Origin: Nostoc foliaceum FACHB-393 | GTDB lineage: Bacteria > Cyanobacteriota > Cyanobacteriia > Cyanobacteriales > Nostocaceae | Direction: 5' to 3' | Assembly (NCBI RefSeq): GCF_014698505.1 | Contig: NZ_JACJTD010000013.1 | Span: 1-64,000 of the forward strand | DNA: 64,000 bases | In this document: piece after piece, positions 38,091 through 46,200 of the stretch | Layout: each line of letters begins with the position of its first letter | How positions within the stretch are numbered: position 1 is the first letter of the stretch | Translations under genes and position numbers: made by a program | The notes under the pieces: generated by a model | Databases searched by the model: none | Seen by the model: the letters and a program-made list of their open reading frames with translations, nothing else | What the model was told of the DNA's origin: nothing

Positions 38091-38855
38091 TAGTATAAAA
38101 TATCTGCTCTGAAATGTCTCTAATCTTACGATAAATATTCATTGGGAGCAGTAAGATTACTGCATCTTTGCCAAATCCTTATTACTCTCCTATTGAAAAT
38201 TCAAAAAGTAAAAATAAATTTTGCAGAATTTACGCATTGACAAGAGAAATTCAATATGCTTTACAAAGATTATCATTAAATAGCCACAAAGGTTACAAGT
38301 CAAGAGAACCTACTTGTTAGTACGCAAATTATCAATGAGGTTTGTATAAATTTAATCTGCAAAGTTTTGATAACTCGCAGATTCAAAACTTAATTAAAGA
38401 TTTGGCACAAAGCTGTGAAATATTACCTGTATCGCTAAAAACGCTTTAGTATGCAGTTAAATTGCGCGTAGGCGTAGCGCGTCCTAGATGCGATCGTTTT
38501 ACAATAACCTCATCATTGCCAGTGCCGTTTTAGGGTAAGCAAGTATTTTGTACTCAGAAGAAATGCAAGATGGCTGAATTATCGAAAATACTTTACAGAT
38601 TGTGAATCGATTTTTAACACTATCTATATTGATATAGCGGTTCCCATTCACATGCGGTACAACATTAAGTAAGACGAGGTGTAGGGGCACGGCACTGCCG
38701 TGCCCCTACGGATGTACTCACGTAAACAGCTTGAGTAAACAATCAAGCATATTGAGCAGTATCTTCAGAAGTCGGGAATCTGACCTAGCTTCATCTATCC
38801 CTACAACCTGCCTGTAAAATTGAATATGATACCTCAAGGCTTTTAGGCAGGCACT
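38091..38855. other. Repeat-bearing intergenic stretch
   Basis: 765 nt without a credible gene. It holds a GCGTAGGCGTAGC-type repeat relative (about 38464-38496, ending in a HIP1-like GCGATCG) and the palindrome-centred interspersed repeat at 38633-38727. Short frames across these repeats are chance products. Confidence 0.6.
38633..38727 (-). repeat. Palindrome-centred interspersed repeat, copy A
   Basis: About 95 nt. The core at 38681-38709 has 14-base arms GTAGGGGCACGGCA and TGCCGTGCCCCTAC around one central base. Flanks (TAGCGGTTCCCA...GGTACAACATTA on one side, TACTCACGTAAAC on the other) match copy B at 40477-40571 in reverse orientation, so the element extends beyond the palindrome. Confidence 0.88.
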
Positions 38856-39713
38856 GTGAACTTTTTTATCGGTTGTGCTGTTTGGGCATATAAAGGTTGG
38901 GTGGGCGAACTCTATCCCCAAGGCACTCGCACAGCTGATTTTCTGCATCTTTACAGTCGTCGCTTCACCACCGTAGAAGGTAACACCACCTTTTATGCCG
39001 TGCCTAACCAAGAAACTGTAACCCGTTGGGCTGCCGAAACACCAGCAGGTTTTGAATTTTGTCTAAAATTACCGCGAGATATTACCCATCAAGGATTGCT
39101 ACAACCTTATATTCCGGCTGCATTAAAATTTCTGGAAGGGATGCGTCCTTTAGGTAAACGTCTTGGCCCGATGTTTGCCCAGTTACCACCCAGTTATGCA
39201 CCTGTATTGCTGGACGATTTGACCAACTTTTTGGAAGCTTGGCCGCGCACAGAAGCGCCCCTAGCATTAGAAGTTCGGCATCCTGACTGGTTCAGAGAAC
39301 CCCATGCTAGTAATTTAACGGCGCTTTTAGAAAAGCTAGGTGTGGGACGGGTACTATTAGACTCGCGCCCTATTTACACTGGAGATGATGACCCGCAGTT
39401 GCAATCGGAACGGCGTAAACCCAAATTACCGTTGCAATTGAGTGTGACAGCACCTTTTACTCTGATTCGGTTTATTTCTCATCCAAATTTATTAGTGAAT
39501 CAGCCGTTTATGGAAGAATGGGTAAGGCAGATTCAGCAATGGTTGCAGACGGGAGTACGAATTTATTTCTTTGTCCATTGTCCAATAGAAGCGCGATCGC
39601 CCAGCATAGCCCGTCACTTCCAAGAGCTATTAGAACAGAGTGATACACCAATTCCACCCCTACCTTGGAATAACCTTGAGCATCCCCCCACTCAACTCAG
39701 TTTATGGTCTTGA
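38856..39713 (+). CDS. DUF72 family protein
   Basis: 285 residues. The start NFFIGCAVWAYKGWVGELYP, the ETVTRWAAETPAGFEFCLKLPRDITH segment, LGPMFAQLPPSYAP, LALEVRHPDWF and the C-terminal YFFVHCPIEARSPSIARHFQEL are the signature of DUF72 (YecE), a TIM-barrel-like family of unproven function. It is complete. The GTG or ATG-type start was taken at VNFFIGC (38856). It is flanked by interspersed repeats and has no operon partner. Confidence 0.9.
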   Translation: MNFFIGCAVWAYKGWVGELYPQGTRTADFLHLYSRRFTTVEGNTTFYAVPNQETVTRWAAETPAGFEFCLKLPRDITHQGLLQPYIPAALKFLEGMRPLGKRLGPMFAQLPPSYAPVLLDDLTNFLEAWPRTEAPLALEVRHPDWFREPHASNLTALLEKLGVGRVLLDSRPIYTGDDDPQLQSERRKPKLPLQLSVTAPFTLIRFISHPNLLVNQPFMEEWVRQIQQWLQTGVRIYFFVHCPIEARSPSIARHFQELLEQSDTPIPPLPWNNLEHPPTQLSLWS

Positions 39714-40012
39714 AAAGCAGGGCATAAGGAACAGGGGGGAGTAGTCCCAGAGAATGAAGTTTATAAGTTTTTGACTTTTATCAGATATCTAATGCTTAGA
39801 TTTAAAAAAAAGAGCGATAATTAGTGTTGCGATACTTTTTTGTTAAAGCTTGATATTCCTTTCTTTTTAGCTAAAGGAGTAATAGCCCTCTTTGTTAAAT
39901 GGCGATAAGGGTTTAAGTGATTCATAAATATATTTAACAGAAAAGTATTCAATTTTAGTGTGTATGTGATTTAAGCGCATTTTTTGAACGCAGTTACACC
40001 GAGGAGGTTGAG
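39714..40012. other. Intergenic, no gene seen
   Basis: AT-rich spacer. GAGGAGG immediately before ATG 40013 is a strong ribosome-binding site. Nothing else was recognised. Confidence 0.45.
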
Positions 40013-40453
40013 ATGAGTCGTCTTCTTTACGAAAATTCAGTCTCATACAAAGGATATCTCATCATTCCATTTGTTTTTGGAAAAGTTGATAATTACGAAA
40101 TTTATTCGTATAAATTACTATCTGAAATTGGTAATAAAAGCCAATTTCATAAAGCAGAAAACCCAGCAGAAATTTATGGAAGTAGCGTTAGTAATATCGT
40201 TGATATTGCTAAAGAACATCTAGATAAAAATTCAGAGTTTGTTCATCGAGGGGATAGTTTTAAGTCTCGCTACATTTACCGAAACAATTTAATTATCATT
40301 TTCCAAGAAAGAGACAAATTCTTTTATGACCATTATCCACCAGAGTTATTGAATAATATTGCAGCTCCAAAATTATTCAAATCTGAATACGAATGTCTGA
40401 GTTGGATTAAACAAGGGCTTAATGGGCAACATGTGCGGCAAAGAACTATTTGA
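40013..40453 (+). CDS. Hypothetical protein
   Basis: 146 residues, soluble, moderately rich in Lys, Tyr and Asn (pI near neutral by eye). A strong GAGGAGG ribosome site six bases upstream supports the start. I recognise no family. It opens SYKGYLIIPFVFGKVDNYEI and ends LFKSEYECLSWIKQGLNGQH. Copy B of the interspersed repeat begins 24 nt after its stop and a nifN fragment follows that, so it may be a leftover from a former nitrogen-fixation neighbourhood; that is speculation. Confidence 0.65.
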   Translation: MSRLLYENSVSYKGYLIIPFVFGKVDNYEIYSYKLLSEIGNKSQFHKAENPAEIYGSSVSNIVDIAKEHLDKNSEFVHRGDSFKSRYIYRNNLIIIFQERDKFFYDHYPPELLNNIAAPKLFKSEYECLSWIKQGLNGQHVRQRTI

Positions 40454-40476
40454 AGGAGGCTATTATAGCGATTCTC

Positions 40477-40571
40477 GTTTACGTGAGGTACACCCGTAGG
40501 GGCACGGCACTGCCGTGCCCCTACACTTAGGGTATCTAATGTTGTACCGTATCTGAGTGGGAACCGCTGTA
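40477..40571 (+). repeat. Palindrome-centred interspersed repeat, copy B
   Basis: Core palindrome at 40496-40524, identical to that of copy A. The flanks GTTTACGTGAGGTACA and ATGTTGTACCG...GGGAACCGCTGTA match copy A read on the other strand. A partial relative of the right flank is at about 42021-42051. It ends 18 nt before the ATG of the nifN relic. Confidence 0.88.
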
Positions 40572-40589
40572 TCCAGAGGAGGATATTTA

Positions 40590-40884
40590 ATGGCGATTAT
40601 TAGCGTTACAAGTACATCTGTTGTAGTTAATCCCCTCAAGCAAAGTCAAACTGTGGGTGACGGGAATCATGCCTTTATTACACGGTTTTCAAGGCTGTAC
40701 TGCTTTGACTAAGGCGGTATTAGTACAACATTTCCGTCAGACGATTCCCCTTTCCAGTACAGCGATGACAGAAGTTGGAACCATTTTGGGTGGTGAGGAA
40801 AGGGTTGAACAAGCAATCTTGACTTTGGTGCAGAAATCCAAATCTAGCAATAGATACAATCTCACCGATCAACTTCAGCTTTGA
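40590..40884 (+). pseudogene. nifN: nifN fragment (nitrogenase cofactor scaffold)
   Basis: The first frame from ATG 40590 reads MAIISVTSTSVVVNPLKQSQ then TVG; the next continues MPLLHGFQGCTALTKAVLVQ, TIPLSSTAMTEVGTILGGEE and VEQAILTLVQKSK. Together this is the N-terminal ~100 residues of NifN (FeMo-cofactor assembly), which in intact proteins read NPLKQSQ..GAALAFLG....PL.HGSQGCT. About eight residues are deleted with a frameshift at ~40655-40670, and after VQKSK the similarity ends, leaving roughly three quarters of the gene missing. AGAGGAGG upstream survives. The remnant includes the cofactor-cluster Cys in GCTA. Assignment is by recall of NifN sequences; a vnfN origin is also possible. Confidence 0.82.
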
Positions 40885-40980
40885 TAGTTACTGAAAAGCC
40901 GTATACGTCGATTGGTGAATATACTAACCAATGTTCAACAAACTAGGCGCAAGCAAACTTCTGCATTGACTCAAATAAAC

Positions 40981-41010
40981 AAAGACGCAATGTTATAACA
41001 TTGCGTCTTT
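40981..41010. terminator. Strong palindromic terminator
   Basis: AAAGACGCAATGTTA is followed directly by its exact complement TAACATTGCGTCTTT, a 30-base perfect palindrome, then GCTTTTT on the plus strand; the opposite strand also has a short T-rich tail. It serves the peroxiredoxin gene (stop at 41038) and anything read from the left. Confidence 0.85.
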
Positions 41011-41037
41011 GCTTTTTATCCGAAATCATTTTCAGAT

Positions 41038-41676
41038 TTACTTGTTAGGCTGAGGAGTTAGCCGCAGATAGGGTTTGACTTCCTGGTAGCCTTTGGGGAA
41101 TTTCTCTTTGAGTACTTCTGGATCTTTGAGTGAGGGGACAATTACACAATCGTCTCCATCTTTCCAGTCAGCTGGTGTCGCTACGCTGTAATTATCAGTC
41201 AATTGCAGAGAATCAATCACCCGCAAAATTTCATCAAAGTTGCGTCCCGTGCTGGGGGGATATGTGAAACTCAGGCGGAGTTTCTTATTGGGGTCAATTA
41301 CGAAAACCGATCGCACTGTCAAAGCCGCATTAGCATTGGGGTGGATCATGTCGTAAAGATCAGAAACCTTGCGATCCGCATCCGCCAAAATTGGGTAGTT
41401 GAGGGTGGTGCTTTGAGTTTCTTCGATGTCTCCCACCCAGCCTTTGTGGGATTCAACATCATCAACACTGAGTGCGATCGCTTTGACATTGCGCTTGTCA
41501 AATTCTGGTTTTAGCTTGGCAACTGTGCCAAGTTCTGTTGTGCAAACAGGTGTAAAATCAGCAGGGTGAGAGAACAGCACAACCCAGCTGTCACCTGCCC
41601 ATTCGTAAAAATCGATGTCGCCGTGTGTTGAGGCTTGCGTAAAGTTGGGTACTGTGTCACCTAGACGGAGAGCCAT
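41038..41676 (-). CDS. 1-Cys peroxiredoxin (Prx6 type)
   Basis: 212 residues. The peroxidatic Cys45 lies in HPADFTPVCTTELG, the PxxxTxxC signature. VRSVFVIDPNKKLRLSFTYPPSTGRN and the C-terminal arm DWKDGDDCVIVPSLKDPEVL are characteristic of the Prx6/1-Cys subfamily, which lacks a resolving Cys in the usual position. It reduces H2O2 and alkyl peroxides in the cytoplasm. Complete and monocistronic, ending at a strong terminator. Cys165 or so in GDDCV is a second, subfamily-typical Cys. Confidence 0.95.
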   Translation of the reverse strand: MALRLGDTVPNFTQASTHGDIDFYEWAGDSWVVLFSHPADFTPVCTTELGTVAKLKPEFDKRNVKAIALSVDDVESHKGWVGDIEETQSTTLNYPILADADRKVSDLYDMIHPNANAALTVRSVFVIDPNKKLRLSFTYPPSTGRNFDEILRVIDSLQLTDNYSVATPADWKDGDDCVIVPSLKDPEVLKEKFPKGYQEVKPYLRLTPQPNK

Positions 41677-42123
41677 GTGAGATTCCCTGTAATTAGAAAA
41701 GCATATGTGTTCTACTTTGCCATCATGACATAAAACCCCTATTCCCCAATCGGACTTTAGCGGTTTGAAACAAAATTTTAGGTTGTCACCACTCTCGGAT
41801 AAGGGACGAGGGAAGGTAAAGATTATTAAGGGACTTCCAAATAAAAAAATATACCATCGCTATAGAGGCAGGGAGCAGGGAGCAGGGGGAGGGATAGTCG
41901 TAGTGAAGTCCAGAAATTGGATAATTTAATTTCTGGAAGTCCCTAAGTCACATACTCCCACACTTTTACAAGCGGTTGTCCCTACGAGTATCTGTGCTTA
42001 TCTGTGGTTAATTATTTTTTCCGTACCTGATCCATGCGGGAACCGCCATAGTTTAGATACTAAAACATAAACTCGTGTAATCTATAGCCAAAAATCCCCC
42101 AGATTTGGGGGATTTTACGTTAA
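41677..42123. other. Intergenic with a MITE-like element
   Basis: No gene. It holds the element at 41829-41944, a G-rich GGGAGCAGGGGGAGGG-type run at about 41869-41893, and a partial relative of the palindrome-centred repeat (CCGTACCTGATCC...GGGAACCGC at 42021-42051). Confidence 0.6.
41829..41944. mobile_element. Candidate MITE or small non-autonomous repeat
   Basis: AGGGACTTCCA (41829-41839) and TGGAAGTCCCT (41934-41944) are exact 11-base terminal inverted repeats enclosing 116 nt. A hairpin CCAGAAATT/AATTTCTGG (41910-41936) sits at the right end and a G-rich run inside. No coding capacity. A target-site duplication is not clear, so mobility is inferred from structure alone. Confidence 0.5.
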
Positions 42124-42195
42124 AGCCAGCAGCGGGATTTGAACTCGCGACCTTCCGATTACAAGTCGGATGCACTACCACTGTGCTATGCTGGC
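42124..42195 (-). tRNA. tRNA-Thr (UGU)
   Basis: On the minus strand, GCCAGCA pairs with TGCTGGC in a 7-base acceptor stem; the D arm is AGCACAGTGGTAGTGCA; the anticodon arm TCCGA-CTTGTAA-TCGGA carries TGT; the T arm is GCGAG-TTCAAAT-CCCGC. The discriminator base is T; CCA is not encoded. It lies alone, with a 29-bp interspersed repeat beginning eight bases upstream of its 5' end. Confidence 0.94.
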
Positions 42196-42202
42196 AACTT
42201 TG

Positions 42203-42231
42203 GCGTAGGTGTAGCCTACTGTAGGCATTGC
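42203..42231 (-). repeat. 29-bp interspersed repeat next to tRNA-Thr
   Basis: Starts GCGTAGGTGTAGCCT and ends TGTAGGCATTGC. It matches the repeat in the WD40 gene (34816-34844) at 24 of 29 bases. It ends seven bases before the tRNA 5' end on the transcribed strand, so it occupies what would normally be the tRNA promoter's -10 zone or the tRNA's 5' leader. Confidence 0.75.
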
Positions 42232-42563
42232 TTTTAAATAGCAACCACAATTTATGATTGTACCATAATTAATTTATTTGTCTACCTGTAATTGCTAAAA
42301 AATATCTGCCTCTTCAGAAATTAGGCTCAAAGACCTGAGATTTTGGCAATAACGCTGCTTTTATGCCCTTAGATGGGAGCGTTGGCGTTGCAATTGTGAC
42401 GAAACAGAAAAAAATTATGTTGATAAATTGATATTCATGGCAAAAGCTAACTCAAATCCTGGGCTGGACGCAAAAATATTGTGTACAGTTCTAAAAGTGT
42501 ATTTTCTTGACACGGCTGAATAAAGGAACAGAAATATATAATTATTTTTTACAGATCACAAGC
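42232..42563. other. Intergenic, no gene seen
   Basis: Spacer holding the divergent promoters of tRNA-Thr and argF. The argF frame is open to 42507, but this part looks unconserved and is treated as leader. Confidence 0.45.
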
Positions 42564-43484
42564 ATGGCAGCATTGCTCGGACGAGATTTATTAAGTCTAG
42601 CGGACTTCAGTCCAATGGAAGTTCAAGAACTTCTGCAATTGGCAACTCAACTTAAATCACAACAACTGAAGTTGCAGTGTAATAAAGTTTTGGGGTTGTT
42701 GTTCTCCAAAGCTTCAACTCGCACACGGGTAAGTTTTACTGTGGCGATGTACCAACTGGGTGGACAGGTAATCGATCTCAACCCCAATGTCACTCAAGTT
42801 AGTCGCGGGGAACCTTTGCAGGATACGGCGCGGGTGTTAGACCGATATCTGGATATTTTGGCAATTCGCACTTTTGCACAGCAGGATCTGGAAACTTTTG
42901 CTCACTATGCCAAGATTCCGGTGATTAATGCGCTTACTGATGCAGAACACCCCTGTCAAGTCTTAGCGGATTTATTAACGATTAAAGAAAGCTTTAATAC
43001 CCTTGCTGGCTTAACTTTAACCTACGTGGGTGATGGGAATAATATGGCTAATTCTCTGATGTTGGGCTGTGCTTTAGTGGGGATGAATGTCAGAATTGCC
43101 ACTCCTAGCGGATATGAGCCAGATTCTCAGATTGTAGAACAAGCAAGAGCGATCGCTAATAACAAAACGGAAGTCCTTGTCACTCATGATCCTGAATTAG
43201 CAGCTAAGGGTTCTGCTGTACTTTACACTGATGTTTGGGCAAGTATGGGGCAAGAAGCAGAAGCAGACAACCGAATGCCAATTTTCCAGCCTTACCAAAT
43301 TTCAGAGCAGCTATTAAGTCTTGCTGACCCAGAGGCAATTGTTTTACACTGCTTACCAGCCCACCGTGGTGAAGAAATTACCGGATCTGTTATTGAAGGT
43401 TCTCAATCACGAGTTTGGGAACAAGCAGAAAATCGCTTACACGCCCAAAAGGCTTTGCTTGCCAGTATCTTAGGGGCAGAATGA
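42564..43484 (+). CDS. argF: Ornithine carbamoyltransferase
   Basis: 306 residues from ATG 42564 (MAALLGRDLLSLADFS), the normal length; the frame is open 19 codons further upstream. Converts ornithine and carbamoyl phosphate to citrulline in arginine synthesis. SKASTRTRVSFTVAMYQLGG is the carbamoyl-phosphate motif (SxRT), DAEHPCQVLAD the HPxQ motif, and VLHCLPAHRGEEIT the ornithine-specific HCLP motif. Cytoplasmic trimer. Complete, monocistronic; short TTAGGAG heptamer repeats follow its stop. Confidence 0.96.
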   Translation: MAALLGRDLLSLADFSPMEVQELLQLATQLKSQQLKLQCNKVLGLLFSKASTRTRVSFTVAMYQLGGQVIDLNPNVTQVSRGEPLQDTARVLDRYLDILAIRTFAQQDLETFAHYAKIPVINALTDAEHPCQVLADLLTIKESFNTLAGLTLTYVGDGNNMANSLMLGCALVGMNVRIATPSGYEPDSQIVEQARAIANNKTEVLVTHDPELAAKGSAVLYTDVWASMGQEAEADNRMPIFQPYQISEQLLSLADPEAIVLHCLPAHRGEEITGSVIEGSQSRVWEQAENRLHAQKALLASILGAE

Positions 43485-43485
43485 A

Positions 43486-43512
43486 AGAAGTTAGGAGTTA
43501 GGAGTTAGGAGT
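43486..43512. repeat. Short (TTAGGAG)n tandem repeat
   Basis: Three to four TTAGGAG heptamers directly after the argF stop, the second heptamer class seen in the window (also around ureG). Confidence 0.75.
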
Positions 43513-43648
43513 CAAAATAGCGAATGTGCGATTGGCTCCTAACTACTTCCTGGTAAAAAATCCAAAATAAATGGGTAAAAGAAAAGAGAATTATTTTTCT
43601 TTTGCCTTTCATATTTTTACTTTTCTCTTGTTATGGGGAGTTTTTTGT

Positions 43649-43662
43649 AGTACTAATGTTCT
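43649..43662 (+). promoter_or_regulatory. LexA operator upstream of lexA
   Basis: AGTACTAATGTTCT fits the published cyanobacterial LexA box RGTACNNNDGTWCB at every defined position. It sits 32 nt before the lexA ATG, and TATAAT at 43672-43677 is a good -10, so bound LexA would cover the promoter. This indicates self-repression. Confidence 0.85.
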
Positions 43663-43694
43663 AGAGACATTTATAATTACTTCCGGCTTTCTTT

Positions 43695-44300
43695 ATGGAA
43701 CGTCTAACTGAAGCTCAACAAGAACTTTACGAATGGTTGGCAGAATACATCAGATCGCACCAGCATTCGCCTTCAATTCGGCAAATGATGCAAGCGATGA
43801 ACTTGAAGTCACCAGCACCAATTCAAAGTCGCTTGGAACATTTACGCACTAAAGGATATATAGAATGGACTGAAGGTCAAGCACGAACGATTCGGATTTT
43901 GCGTCCTGTTAAGCAAGGTGTACCAATTTTGGGGACAATCGCTGCTGGTGGTTTAATAGAACCCTTTACTGATGCTGTAGATCATTTAGACTTTTCTAAT
44001 ATCTCGTTACCTCCCCAAACCTACGCTTTGCGCGTTGCTGGCGATAGCATGATTGAAGACTTAATTGCTGATGGCGATGTCGTATTCCTGCGTCCAGTAG
44101 CAGAACCAAATCATTTAAAAAACGGCACTATTGTCGCCGCCAGAGTAGATGGATTTGGTACCACATTAAAACGTTTTTATCGCCAAGGCGATCGCGTTAC
44201 CCTCAAACCAGCAAATTCTAAGTACAATCCCATTGAAGTCAGCGCCATACAAGTGCAGGTACAAGGTTCTCTCATCGGTGTTTGGAGGGGTTACAACTGA
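43695..44300 (+). CDS. lexA: LexA repressor
   Basis: 201 residues. N-terminal winged-helix domain (SPSIRQMMQAMNLKSPAPIQ) and C-terminal S24 latent protease. The self-cleavage bond is Ala84-Gly85 (TIAAGGLIEP); the catalytic Ser118 (AGDSMIED) and Lys159 (GTTLKRFY) are both present, so unlike the Synechocystis protein, which has lost these residues, it can in principle be cleaved after RecA activation. The operator upstream shows autoregulation. The helicase gene starts 88 nt downstream on the same strand and may be read through from this promoter. Confidence 0.95.
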   Translation: MERLTEAQQELYEWLAEYIRSHQHSPSIRQMMQAMNLKSPAPIQSRLEHLRTKGYIEWTEGQARTIRILRPVKQGVPILGTIAAGGLIEPFTDAVDHLDFSNISLPPQTYALRVAGDSMIEDLIADGDVVFLRPVAEPNHLKNGTIVAARVDGFGTTLKRFYRQGDRVTLKPANSKYNPIEVSAIQVQVQGSLIGVWRGYN

Positions 44301-44388
44301 GTAATAGAAAATGGGGAGTGGGGGAGAGATAATCAATACCCAATGCCCATTAATTAGGGTTCATGACTACCTTTGTGCTTAACATTTT

Positions 44389-45870
44389 ATGTACCTGACG
44401 CAAAATTCAGTGCAGCAACTGCCCGCTTTCCGATTAAAATTGCCATTTGCAAGGGAAAGTAAGGGCAGTTATCACACTTCGCAACCATTACCAGGATGCC
44501 CAAGAATGCCTCCGTCTCTGCAATTACGGCAATATCAGCGAGAAGCGATCGCTAGCTGGTTTACCAACAATGGCAGAGGGACGCTGAAAATGGCTACTGG
44601 TAGTGGTAAAACCATTACCGCACTAGCGATCGCTTGCGAATTATATCAGCAGATTAATTTACAAGTTCTGTTGGTGGTATGTCCCTACCGTCATCTCGTT
44701 ACCCAATGGGCGCGAGAATGCGAAAAGTTTAATTTGCAACCCATTTTAGCCTTTGAGAATTTACGCACTTGGCAAAGTCAACTTTCTACCCAAATTTATA
44801 ATCTGCGTTCTGGTTCTCAACGGTTTATTACTGTAATTACTACGAACTCCACTTTAATTGGAGATGGGTTTCAGTCTCAACTCAAATATTTCCCCGCCAA
44901 AACTTTAATTATTGGTGATGAGGCACATAATTTAGGCGCACCCAAGTTAGAAGAAAGTTTACCGCGCAGTGTGGGGTTGAGACTAGCTTTATCTGCCACA
45001 CCGGAAAGGTATTTTGATGATTTTGGCACGCAATCTTTATTTGATTATTTTGGCCCAGTTCTCCAGCCAGAGTTTACTTTAAGGGATGCGATCGCTCAAG
45101 GTGCTTTGGTGCATTATCTGTATTATCCGGTGTTGGTAGAGTTAACTGAAGCAGAAAGCATTGCTTATTTAAAGTTAACTAAAAGAATTGGGCGATCGCT
45201 ACTTTATCGAGATCGAGAAAATGGCGAAACGGGAAACTTTGAAGACAATGAAGATTTAAAGCCTTTATTGATGCAAAGAGCAAGATTAATTGGTGCAGCA
45301 GAAAATAAATTAAATGCTTTACGGGATTTAATGGCAACTCGCCGCGAAACTACTCATACACTTTTTTATTGTAGTGATGGTTCCCAAGATACGGGACAAC
45401 GTTCATCCCTACGCCAACTTAAAGCTGTTGCTAAAATTCTGGGGGTGGATTTGGGGTACAAGGTAAGTACCTATACAGCCCAAACTACTTTACAAGAAAG
45501 AGAACTATTACGTCATCAATTTGAAAGTGGTGAATTACAGGGTTTAGTGGCAATTCGTTGTTTAGATGAAGGTGTCGATATTCCGGCAATTCAAACTGCG
45601 GTGATTTTATCAAGTTCTGGAAATCCTCGGCAATTTATTCAGCGGCGGGGGCGAGTTTTACGCCCTCATCCTGGTAAAGAACGCGCCACTATATTTGACA
45701 TGATTGTTTTACCACCAGATTTAGATAGAGAAACTATAGAAGTTGAGCGTAATCTGTTAAAAAAGGAATTGCGCCGCTTTGTAGAGTTTGCTGATTTGGC
45801 TGATAATGCAGGCGTTGCAAGAATGAAGTTACTTGATTTACAAAAGCGATATGGTTTATTAGATATTTGA
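44389..45870 (+). CDS. Superfamily 2 DEAD/DEAH helicase, possibly Dnd-linked
   Basis: 493 residues from ATG 44389; an internal ATG at 44506 (MPPSLQLRQYQREAI) may be the true start, as the conserved part begins there. Q-like motif LRQYQREAI, motif I MATGSGKT, motif II GDEAH, motif III LSATPERY, motif V LDEGVDIP and motif VI QFIQRRGRVLRPH. The overall form resembles the helicase family associated with DNA phosphorothioation (Dnd) restriction (TIGR04095 type), which fits the DndD-like ATPase downstream; that assignment is inference. It could equally be a general repair helicase, consistent with lexA next door. Confidence 0.8.
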   Translation: MYLTQNSVQQLPAFRLKLPFARESKGSYHTSQPLPGCPRMPPSLQLRQYQREAIASWFTNNGRGTLKMATGSGKTITALAIACELYQQINLQVLLVVCPYRHLVTQWARECEKFNLQPILAFENLRTWQSQLSTQIYNLRSGSQRFITVITTNSTLIGDGFQSQLKYFPAKTLIIGDEAHNLGAPKLEESLPRSVGLRLALSATPERYFDDFGTQSLFDYFGPVLQPEFTLRDAIAQGALVHYLYYPVLVELTEAESIAYLKLTKRIGRSLLYRDRENGETGNFEDNEDLKPLLMQRARLIGAAENKLNALRDLMATRRETTHTLFYCSDGSQDTGQRSSLRQLKAVAKILGVDLGYKVSTYTAQTTLQERELLRHQFESGELQGLVAIRCLDEGVDIPAIQTAVILSSSGNPRQFIQRRGRVLRPHPGKERATIFDMIVLPPDLDRETIEVERNLLKKELRRFVEFADLADNAGVARMKLLDLQKRYGLLDI

Positions 45871-46200
45871 TCATGAACCAGAGAATAGTTGTATGTTTTT
45901 GTAAAATTTTTCGAGATTTGAAAAAAGAAGCATTAAATATGAAATAATAAAATTATGAATTAGATCATAATGGGATGTAAGCCGCGTTAAAAATTTCACT
46001 TACATCCCATTATGATCTAGATTATTACTATTAATAATAACAGAGAGCGATTAAATAATAAAGTATTTTTTCAAATAAAATTATAAATTTAAAAAAATAG
46101 TTTTTGCAAAATTAAAGATAATGCAAACAGTGGCTTTACGGAGGCAATTGCAACACTAGAGAAAGTTAAAATATGGAAAAAGCATATTTCAAAATCCGAT
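45871..46200. other. AT-rich intergenic with a 21-bp inverted repeat
   Basis: No complete gene. It holds the perfect inverted repeat at 45961-46019. From 46093 the frame of the following small gene is open but lacks a start codon, so it may be the eroded 5' part of a longer gene. Confidence 0.5.
45961..46019. repeat. Perfect 21-bp inverted repeat
   Basis: The arm at 45961-45981 (TAGATCATAATGGGATGTAA plus G) is the exact complement of 45999-46019, with a 17-nt spacer CCGCGTTAAAAATTTCA. The flanks are very AT-rich. It could be a terminator for the helicase gene, a transposon end or remnant, or a processed hairpin. Confidence 0.85.

Noticed and set aside
38681-38709. Palindrome read as a terminator for neighbouring genes
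   Set aside because: The same core with shared flanks recurs at 40496-40524, so it is an interspersed repeat; no adjacent gene end needs it.
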